Assembly: GCA_964016985.1 (NCBI GenBank)
Contig: OZ024825.1
Coordinates: 43,890,523-43,954,522, forward strand
Direction of reading: 5' to 3'
DNA from: Anodontia alba
Lineage: Eukaryota; Mollusca; Bivalvia; Lucinida; Lucinidae
DNA: 64,000 nucleotides
Part shown: positions 55,955 to 64,000 of the stretch, piece after piece
Layout: every line of letters begins with the position of its first letter
Position numbering within the stretch: the stretch's first letter is position 1
The notes under the pieces: model-generated
Told to the model about the DNA's origin: nothing
The model's input: the letters and a program-made list of their open reading frames with translations, nothing else
Database searches by the model: none
Program-made: the position numbers and the translations under genes

Positions 55955-56162
55955 CAAACAAATACGTGATGCGCTATTCGCGGAAATAATGACATAATTT
56001 CCTGAGCTATATCTAAGAGTGACATCCGGGCAAATAGTTTTCTTTTTTTCTCATATTTAACATATGTTGTGAGTACTGGAAAGTGCTCAAATCAACATTT
56101 TTGTTTGGTAAAAAATCACACCATCTAGAACTCTGAATATTTTAATCAAGCATTGTTAAATA

Positions 56163-56206
56163 AACTACTACTAGTACTACTAGTACTACTACTACTACTA
56201 CTACTA
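56163..56206. repeat. (ACT)n microsatellite
   Basis: ACT repeats with two AGT interruptions, upstream of the GPCR coding exon. Confidence 0.9.
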
Positions 56207-56267
56207 TCGCTGCTCTTAGTAATAATGACAATTGATAATTGTTACGCATAAAGTTGAATTTACTTAC

Positions 56268-56345
56268 CTCTCAAAGCGTCTAAAACGTCTGGAAGAAGTA
56301 GCGAATGAATGTTGACCAGACGTCGCATTTTGATCTAGAATGAGG
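56268..56345 (-). other. Possible untranslated 5' exon of the GPCR gene
   Basis: On the minus strand a less AT-rich stretch ends GACGCTTTGAGAG followed by GTAAGTAAA, a near-perfect splice donor at 56267-56261. It lies 430 bases upstream of the coding exon on the same strand. A weak acceptor (TTTTCATCAG, near 55867-55876) could receive it. This is inference from splice signals only. Confidence 0.35.
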
Positions 56346-56834
56346 TTTCTTATCTTGGTCTATACTCTATGGACAGGCTTGTCTATACAAATACTTCTAT
56401 GAAATATGGTAGACTAAATTCTGCTTTGCATTTGCCAGCATATCAACGTGTAGAGAATGTATTTGCTTGCAATTTTATTTTGAAAGAACAATGTTGTTTT
56501 CGAACTTACGAATAACCCAGTGTATACATTCATGTATTCCGTCACGGGTACTAAAATGGTGCTAGGTGTCTTCCCTTGAGAACATATATACATCTATATA
56601 TCCCGGATCAGACTGTTTAAAATAAAACAATCTGGGCCCAGTTGTTCAAAGCATCGTTAGCCTAACGAGTTCGTTAGTGATCAAAATGTTAACTGTTCTA
56701 GTAAGTACACCAAATTCACAGGTATTTCTGCTGAAAAAGTGTGAGTAGTTTTTGCAATTGCACAAGCTACTCACATTCTTTCAGCAAACATATTAGCATA
56801 CATGCCGTATTTAATGATCAAAATTTTGACGATA

Positions 56835-59800
56835 AATAATATAAAATTAATGTCCATTCACTTTTTCTAAGTCACAGAGAAATTGCATTAAAGAAAAACA
56901 GGTTGCAGGAATTTTTACAAGCCTGGATGCCAATTAAGGAAATATTGGACAATATTAATATAGAACTAGTTTAACTAGAGGTCTTGCTTTAGGTTTATGT
57001 TTTATATTATATGTAGAATTGGAGGGATTCTGGAATCTGGAGACTTTATTTCTAAACTGTAGTGTATACAATAAATGACATTGGTTTAGATTCCTCAATT
57101 ACTTGGACACAGATAAATATATTAGTAAGGCCTCTGCTGACATAAAAGTATCTTCTGTGCTCATATTTCTTGCTCCTGTATGGAATTGTTAGAACAAAAA
57201 AAAATAACTCGGTACAACTAATCACCCTTTCTAATAGTGACTTTGGTAACAATATATCTAATAAATATTATTAGGGGGAATCGACCTGTCCTAGATGACT
57301 GATGATAGAAACCATGAATTTACTTCCTTCCCTTTTCTTCAGACCTCAGTGTGAAAAAAACACTATTTGGGTTTTGAAGTATAATGAAGTTTTATAAAAA
57401 AAACAACAACAAATTTTCTAAAACCAGAAGGTACAAATGCGGGAAGAAATAATTATGCCACCATAATCTTGGCTGTTTCGCTGAGTTATCCCAAAACTGC
57501 TAGAAAATATCGTTGAGGTCTGTCTATCTCTGTCCTCTAATTAACGTTTTCTTCCTTCAACTATCCTAAATATAAGGGTGTAAGGGATAATTTGCAAACA
57601 AAAGAATTAAAAAATTTAAACCCATATTTATTGTATTGCCATACTAATAAAATGTGAGAGTGTTGGTATGAGTGGCTCATCATATGTCAACCCTGATAGT
57701 TTCCCCGGGGCTTCAGGGTAAATTGTAAAGGAGTTTAAAGCAAATAAAGTTTCCCCTTAAAACAAGAGGACCATGATGGTCCTATATCGCTTACCCGAGC
57801 AAGCAGATTTGCATACTTACTATTGAAGTTTCAGCCAAGTTCAAGTTTATGTATAAATTTTATAGCCCTGCCCCCCCGCCCGACCCCTCCAAGCCATGTT
57901 TTTTTTTCTTTTCAACGCATCATGAGGACTTGACTTAATCTTGAAAGAGGGTCACAAAAGGAACATTTCTGCCAAGTTATATTGAAAATGGTCCAGTTGT
58001 TTCTGACAAAAACATTTTTAAAGTGTTTTATATCGCTATAAAGTCTATCCCCTAACGGCCATTTGTTTTTTTTTTTTTGTTTTTTTTTTTGTTTTTTTTT
58101 TTTTTTTTTTTGACGAATCATGACAACTTGAAAAAACTTGGTATAGGGTAACCAAAGGAACATTCCGGCCAAGTTAAATTGAAATCGGTTGAGTTGTGTC
58201 TGACAAGAAGATTTTTAAAATTTTCTATTTAGATCTATAGGGAAAATAAGCCCCACCCCACTAGCAGCCATGTTTCTTGACAAACAAGAATTGCTTGAAC
58301 ATTCTTGGTAGAGGGTCACCAAAGCATTATTGAAATCAGTCAGGAGGTATTTGACAAGAAGAATTTTAAAACTTTCTATACAAATATATATGGAAAATAA
58401 GCCCGCCCCCTCGGGGCCATATTTTTTGACGTATCATGAAGGCTTGAACAATCTTGGTAGAGGATCACCAAGCAACATTCCTGCCAAGTTACATTGAACT
58501 CGGGCCAACGGTTTCTTACGAGAAGATTTTTATATAGATATATAACGAAAATAAGTCCCGCCTCCTAGCGGCCATGTTTTTTGACGAATCATGACAGCTT
58601 GAATAACCTTGGTAGAGGGTCACCAAAGAAACATTCCTGCCAAGTTATATAGAAATCGGTTCAGTTGTTTCTGACAAGAAGATTTTTTAGTTTTCTATAT
58701 AGATGTATATGGAAAATAAGCCCCAACCACTAGCAGCAATGTTTTTTGACAAATCACGATTACTTGAAAAATCTTGGTAGAGGGTCACCAAGGAAACATT
58801 TTTGCCAAGTTATAATGAAATCGGTCCTGTGGTTTCTGACAAGAAGATTTTTAAAGGTTTCTATAAAGATATATAGGGAAAATAAGCCTTGCTCCCTGGC
58901 GGCCATGTTTTTTGACGAATCATGACGGCTTGAACAACTTTGAAAGAGGGTTACATAATAAACATTTCTGCAATGTTATATTGAAATCAGTCCAGTGGTT
59001 TCTGACAAGAAGATCATTAGAGTTTTCTATACAGATATTTAGGTAAATAAGCCCCGCCCCTAGCAGCCATTTATTGTGACAAATCATGACAGCTTGAACA
59101 ATCTTGGTAAAGGGTCACCAAGGAAACATTTCTGCCAAGTTATATTGAAATCGGTCCAGTGGTTTCTGATAAGAAGATTTTGTCAATCTTTCTTTATAGA
59201 TATATAGGGAAAATAAGCCCGGCCCCCTAGCGGCCATGTTTTTTGACGAATCATGATTACTTGAACAATCTTGGTAGAGGGTCACCATGGAAACATTTTT
59301 GCCAAATTATAATGAAATCGGTCCAGTGGTTTCGGACAAGAAGATTTTTCAAGTTTTCAATAAAGATATATAGGGAAAATAAGCCACTCCCCCTGCCGGC
59401 CATGTTTTTTTGACAAATCCAAATGGCTTAAACAATCTTGGTACAGAATCACCAAAGGAACATTTCTGCAAAATTATATGGAAATCGGTTTGGTGGTTTC
59501 TGACAAGAAGATTTTTTTTTAAGTTTTCTATATAGATATGTAGGAAAAATAAGCCCCGCCCCCTGACGGTCATGTTTTTTGACAAATCCAAATGGCTTGA
59601 ACAATCTTGGTAGAGGATCACCAAAGGAACATTTCTGCAAAATTATTTTGAAATCGGTTCAGTGGTTTCTGACAAGAAGATTTTTTAATTTTTCTATATA
59701 GATATATAGGAAAAATAAGCCCTGCCCCCTGGTGGCCATGTTTTTACACGAATCCAAATGGCTTGAAACATCTTGGTAGAGGATCACCAAAGGAACATTT

Positions 59801-60591
59801 CTACAAAATTATATGGAAATCGGTCCAGTGGTTTCTGACAAGAAGGTTTTTTAAGTTTTCTATATAGATATATAGGGAAGCCCCGCCCCACCTGGCGGCC
59901 ATGTTTTCCGACGAATCCAAATGGCTTGAACAATATTTGAAGAGGATCACCAAAGGAACATTTCTGCAAAATTATATTGGAATCGGTCCAGTGATTTCTG
60001 AGAAGATTTTTAAAGTTTTCTATATAGATATATTGGGAAAATAAGCCCCGCCCCCTGGCGGCCATGTTTTTTTGACGAATCCAAATGGCTTGAACAATCT
60101 TGGTAGAGGATTACCAAAGAAATATTTATGCAAAATTATATTGAAATCGGTCCAGTGGTTTCTGGCAAGAAGATTTTTAAAGTTTTTTAAATAGATATAT
60201 AGGGAAAATAAGCTCCGGCCCCTGGAGGCCATGTCTTTTGACGAATCCAAATGGCTTGAACAATCTTGGTAGAGGGTCATCAAAGGAATATTTCTGCTAA
60301 ATTATATGAAAATTGGTCCAGTGGTTTCTGACAAGAAGATTTTTTTTTAATTTTTTAGTTAAAAATCTATTTTTAGCTCCTGTGACCTAGATATGCAATG
60401 GACCGGAACCATTTGAACAACTTTGAAAGAGGACCAACCAAGTTTGGTCAAATTCCAATCAGTGGTTTAGGAGGAGATGTTGTTTAAAGATTGTGAACGG
60501 ACGGACAGACGGACGACGACGACGGACGGTGAGTGATCACAATAGCTCACCTTGAGCCTTCGGCTAAAAAAACAAAACAAAAAAAAAAAAA
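56835..60591 (+). mobile_element. 3,757-bp insertion inside the MITE, with terminal A-run
   Basis: Bounded by the direct repeat ACGATA (56829-56834 and 60592-60597). It has about 930 bases of unrecognised DNA at the left, then AACAAGAGGACCATGATGG (from 57763), which is the conserved start of array elements. The 15-unit array follows, then a GACGGACGG tract, a small hairpin (GAGCC TTC GGCT) and a run of A with two C interruptions. A 6-bp duplication and an A-rich end suggest retrotransposition, while the internal part has Helentron/pearl architecture. It may be composite. No protein is encoded. Confidence 0.72.
57763..60575 (+). mobile_element. Tandem-array element C (about 165-bp units)
   Basis: Fifteen units share GCGGCCATGTTTTTTGACGA, TTGAACAATCTTGGTAGAGG, GTCACCAAAGGAACATTTCT, TATATTGAAATCGGTCCAGT and TTTCTGACAAGAAGATTTTT. 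Unit markers lie near 57893, 58061, 58268, 58421, 58570, 58733, 58900, 59062, 59230, 59397, 59566, 59733, 59896, 60058 and 60225. After the array come GAACGGACGGACAGACGGAC, GACGACGACGG and CACAATAGCTCACCTTGAGC with the hairpin. The element at 62778-63783 has the same head, unit core and tail in the opposite orientation. Confidence 0.85.
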
Positions 60592-60689
60592 ACGATATGT
60601 TAACTAACGACATCTTTAGTTTTTAACAACTGGGCCCTGATTGATGAATGGCTGCACTGTTTTCTGATTGTTAGCATATTTCAAACACA

Positions 60690-60905
60690 TCACTAGGTAG
60701 TCAAATGAGCCGCAACGTGAGAAAGCCTACCTTCTGACACGTGCACACAACAACGACTCAAATCAGCCTAAACATCAGCGCAGTCTGAGCATAGTCTTTG
60801 CTGTCTACATGAAGAAACGTTGCATCCTTAGCTATCCAAAATGCTCCTATTGAAAGTTCTAAGCAGACTGCGCTAATGAGCAGGCTGACTATGCTGTTTA
60901 AATGT
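60690..60905. repeat. 'GCGCAGTCTGAT'-group repeat
   Basis: Blocks AATGAGCCGCAACGTGAGAA, AACGACTCAAATCAGCCTAA, CTATCCAAAATGCTCCTATT and CAGACTGCGCTAATGAGCAG match 31480-31670 and 7140-7330. Confidence 0.5.
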
Positions 60906-61059
60906 AGTTTTAGCTTAAGTGCAGAAAGGCGATACAGTGTTCGAATGTGTAAGGTTATAACGGTATGTTTTTTGTGATAATATGATGTGGACTACAATTA
61001 AATACGTAAATGAAGTTACTCTCTAAAAGCCACAATTAGGGTTTATTTATCCTTCGAAA

Positions 61060-61260
61060 GAAAGAACAAACAAAGATGAAACAAATCGGGACATTTGCAA
61101 TAAGTTACGTAAGAACAAAAAGGAAATGCAGCATCCAATGGGAACCTCTTTGGAATGGTCAGCAGAAAAAAAATAAGTTGCGACTAAATTAGTTTTAGTC
61201 GCGCGAAACTTTGCGCTTTATTATGATGTAGCTCAAAATTGCATATGTAAGGTCTTCGTA
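61060..61260 (-). repeat. PLE-tail-like fragment
   Basis: On the minus strand CTGCTGACCATTCCAAAGAG resembles the CTACTGACCGTTCCAAGGCG landmark. It is followed by TTTGTTTGTTCTTTC-type sequence. Confidence 0.35.
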
Positions 61261-61309
61261 GACCGATCGGAGGCAAAACTTGTTGGAATAATAAAAATCT
61301 AAAAAACTT

Positions 61310-61520
61310 GCCTTTGGAAACAAAGAACACATTACAAATAGAAAATTGGAGTGTCGGTTTTATTGAGACTCTTTATAGCAGTAATGGAGTTTGCATCACT
61401 GCTTACGCCCTCTAGCGTATACATGAGCAGAACACCATTTTCTAAGATACAACAATAGGCCCAGTAATCCCAAAGGAAATGAAAACATAATCTTGGTTAC
61501 GGAGTTTGCTCAGAAGTCAT
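61310..61520 (+). repeat. Dispersed repeat shared with 54.6-54.9 kb
   Basis: AACAAAGAACACATTACAAA, GGTTTTATTGAGACTCTTTA and AGTAATCCCAAAGGAAATGA match the minus strand at 54910-54690 in order. Confidence 0.55.
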
Positions 61521-61787
61521 AGTATCCAAACCATTGTCTTCTTTTAGATCATCTCTAGCCTGTTGGTAGATATTGATCAAGTGTTTTATAGAGTCTCATC
61601 CAGATCATGTCACGGCAACGTCTCTACACGACTGTAGTATTGCTGATTTGGGAAATAAGAATAGATAAAACTTCTGGTGGAGGCAATTCTTTCATAACTG
61701 TTTTGGCTCTCGTCTAAAACAGATCTACTCTTAACAGAAATGTGTTGCTCCTATTCAAAACAAATTATTTCCGTTTAGACTATACTC

Positions 61788-61876
61788 TTTTTTTAGAATC
61801 AACTTGGTGTTCAGGAAAGCGAGTACCAAATCTTTTTTAGAATCAACTTGGTGTTCAGGAAAGCGAGTACAAAATC
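61788..61876. repeat. 44-bp tandem duplication
   Basis: TTAGAATCAACTTGGTGTTC plus AGGAAAGCGAGTAC-AAATC occurs twice back to back with one difference. It is a recent duplication. Confidence 0.9.
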
Positions 61877-61919
61877 TCAAAAGCTGTCTCCTTCGTATTA
61901 AAGGCAAACAATCTACTAT

Positions 61920-62195
61920 TACGGAAACACGCCTATTCAAATACATTGAAAGTTTTACAACCAAAAAAGAAAAATTTTCAGATAAAAACAAAATCTAATA
62001 TTTATCAAATTTCATCTCAAAACATAGATTGTGGGTACTTGTAAGAACCGCCTTGGTAAGGCGGTTCTAACGAATACCACAATCTATGTTTTTTTAGCAA
62101 AATAAGAAAAATAATGTCTACTACTGTAAACCCCAGTTTTACAATACAAAGTGGGGTTTAAGTGGGGTAGACATGATATTTTTCGTGTTTACGTG
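61920..62195 (+). mobile_element. 276-class foldback MITE, diverged copy
   Basis: Left TACGGAAACACGCCTATTC, centre AAGAACCGCCTTGGTAAGGC plus GGTTCTAACG, right GTGGGGTTTAAGTGGGGTAG and GTTTACGTG, with AT outside both ends. The palindrome stays base-paired although its centre differs from the other copies (TTGGTAA for TCGGCGA). Confidence 0.85.
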
Positions 62196-62197
62196 AT

Positions 62198-62775
62198 GCA
62201 AGCATATGAAGTGCCCTTAAAGCTCCACCAGGCTTGATTGTTTGAGTGTGTACTTTACAGCCTTATTTTCATTGATCGACCAGTTACATTTGTGCTTTTT
62301 CCTTTCACCAAGTACCGGTCTGACTTGTATCTACTTTATATTCATACGTAACATTATGACACAAGAATGTTCCTTGTGACTAAAGAGAACTGAAATAAAA
62401 TAATTCCATTCTTTTGTTCCGATAGTAACAGACATTTGGTAAGAAATTTTAATGGCGTAGTTAATAAACTTTAATTACAATGTTTTGATACGTTCTGTAA
62501 AAATGATTTGCTTAATTATGTATTCTTTGTTCTCAATGTAATGGACACGGGACATCAAGTCTTGTTGAGGCAAGGTTTTTTTCAAACAATGAAGCATACT
62601 TTTGAGCAAGATATCTAGCAAACTGTATGTGCTAAGTACTCGTACTTACTATTCAGTGTGCATGTTTGGTATCTTGAGCGAATGGCAAGACTGTCTTTGG
62701 GGTAAAATTTGTGAATTTCTTCCTTGTACATTTTATCATCTTCAAACTTTCGAACCAGCTTGTGTAGAAATGTAT
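62198..62775. other. No recognisable feature
   Basis: Anonymous DNA. Confidence 0.45.
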
Positions 62776-63783
62776 TTTTAGCTCATCTGAGCACGAAGTG
62801 CTCAAGGTGGGCTGTTGTGATCGACCTGTGTCCGGTGTCCGCCGTGTATCGTGTGTCGTCAACAATTTACTTAAATCACATCTCATAAACCGGTGAATGT
62901 ATTTTAAAATAATTTCACAGGAATGTTTCTTGGGTGACACTCTATCAAAATTGCTAAAATGGTTTCGCTCCGCTGAATAAAATGGCCGCCAGAACTAAAA
63001 ATAGAAAAAAAAAACATTTAAACGACATCTCTTCCTAGGTCAAAGGCCTGATTTCAAAATAATTTCACAGAAATGTTTCTTGGTTGACCCTCTACCAAAA
63101 GTGCTAAAATAGTTTCGCTCCGCTCAAGAAAATGACCGCCAAAGCTAAAAATAGAAAACATTTAAACAACATTTCCCCCTAAGTCAATGTCCCGATTTCA
63201 AAATAATTTCACAGAAATGTTCCTTGGATGACCCTCTACCAAAATTGCTAGAATGGTTCCGCTCCACCGAACAAGATAGCCGCCAAAGCTAAAAATAGAA
63301 AACAAATTTTAAACGACATCTCCTGCTAGACCAATGGCCTGATTTCAAAATAATTTCATAGAAATCTTTCTTGGGTGACCCTCTACCAAAATTGCTAAAA
63401 TGGTTTCGCTTCACTGAACAAAATGGCCGCCAGAGCTAAAATGGAAAAAAAAAAAACACATTTAAACGACATCTCATCCTAGGCCAATAGCCTGATTTAA
63501 AAATAATTTCACAGATACGTTTCTTGGGTGACCCTCTACCAAAATTGTTGAAATGGTTCCGCTCCACTGAACAAAGTGGCCACTAAAGCTAAAAAAATGA
63601 AAACTTTTAAACGACATCTTCTTCTAGGCTAATGGCTAGATTTAAAAATAATTTCACAGAAATGTTCCTTGGTTACCCTCTACCGAAATTGCTAAAATGG
63701 TTCCGCTCCGCTGAACAAAACAGCCGCCAGAGCTAATCTAAGCTCAGGTGAGCAATACAGGTCCATCATGGCCCTCTTGTTCC
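62776..63783 (-). mobile_element. Tandem-array element C, second copy (about 148-bp units)
   Basis: On the minus strand it begins AACAAGAGGGCCATGATGGA then CCTGTATTGCTCACCTGAGC. It then has about six units with GGCGGCCATTTT, TTGGTAGAGGGTCACCCAAG and AACATTTCTGTGAAATTATT (plus-strand markers near 62980, 63130, 63270, 63420, 63570, 63718). It ends GGACACCGGACACAGGTCGA and TCACAACAGCCCACCTTGAG, with the hairpin AGCACTTCGTGCT, then GATGAGCTAAAAA. The head and tail are complete, so this is a full element. Confidence 0.85.
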
Positions 63784-63908
63784 GTGTACCGTTAGTATGC
63801 AAACTAGCCAAGTGATAGCTGACGTATCCCTCTTAAGTATTACATTGTATATAAAAAGGTAATACACACTGCCCCAAAATAATCGATCAATACTGATGTT
63901 CTGATATT

Positions 63909-63930
63909 ATATATATATATATATATATAT
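63909..63930. repeat. (TA)n microsatellite
   Basis: A short pure TA run near the window end. The rest of 63784-64000 shows no feature. Confidence 0.9.
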
Positions 63931-64000
63931 TTAAAATCAAATCGTAGCCGACACGTATTCTATTTTGCGCATACTGTCATAGTTATGCCTCTATTTATAA

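Larger units (their letters stand above)
56635..60636. mobile_element. CWG MITE split by a 3.76-kb insertion
   Basis: The left part 56635-56834 and right part 60592-60636 together make about 240 bp after removal of the insertion duplication, equal to the full copies at 26013 and 42867. Ends are GGCCCAGTTGTTCAAAGC and TTTTAACAACTGGGCC. The outer duplication is CTG on both sides (56632-56634, 60637-60639), the other form of CWG. It has more changes than the other copies, as expected of the older host element. Confidence 0.9.

Noticed and set aside
57880..60500. CRISPR-like or satellite array
   Set aside because: Units of about 165 bp without distinct spacers, inside a mobile element in eukaryotic DNA, rule out CRISPR. 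A flanking head and tail rule out a plain satellite.

Overview
The window looks like AT-rich nuclear DNA from a marine invertebrate, most likely a bivalve mollusc. There is no operon structure and there are almost no long open frames. There is one spliced GPCR exon and a very dense mix of transposon debris. The mix is bivalve-like: tRNA-derived SINEs, foldback MITEs, pearl/Helentron-like arrays of about 150-165 bp units that end in ACGG microsatellite and a hairpin, a LINE, Tc1 and mariner relics, and a Penelope-like element whose endonuclease precedes its reverse transcriptase. Species assignment is inference.

Layout: 0-1.1 kb, a broken Tc1 transposase. 3.2-3.7 kb, a Penelope-like element (PLE) tail. 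4.5-6.6 kb, a 5'-truncated LINE between 116/120-bp inverted repeats. 7-14.9 kb, small foldback elements, a 150-bp-unit array (8.9-10.1 kb) and a 531-bp foldback built of EcoRI-type repeats (11.75-12.28 kb). 17.2-18.15 kb, a dead mariner. 18.25-24.2 kb, a composite block (SINEs plus MITEs) that recurs in shorter form at 37.86-40.4 kb. 26-36 kb, foldback MITEs, SINEs and anonymous DNA. 42.8-43.8 kb, a MITE and a SINE with a 12-bp target duplication. 44.4-46.5 kb, the PLE relic. 47-50.3 kb, low-complexity repeats and a second array. 55.4-56.3 kb, the first coding exon of a class A peptide GPCR (orexin/allatotropin-receptor-like) with its upstream region. 56.6-60.6 kb, a MITE split by a 3.76-kb insertion that carries a 15-unit array. 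62.8-63.8 kb, a related array in the opposite orientation.

The only convincing host gene is the GPCR, read on the minus strand, with its later exons not found here. The rest is mobile DNA in layers, and several insertions can be ordered in time. The most unusual items are: the PLE with permuted domains and in-frame UGA codons in its GIY-YIG region; the MITE family with 3-bp CWG target duplications and a datable nested insertion; the foldback made of short repeats that switch orientation at its centre; and four arrays that share one architecture although two of their unit types differ in sequence. No complete, intact autonomous transposon was found.
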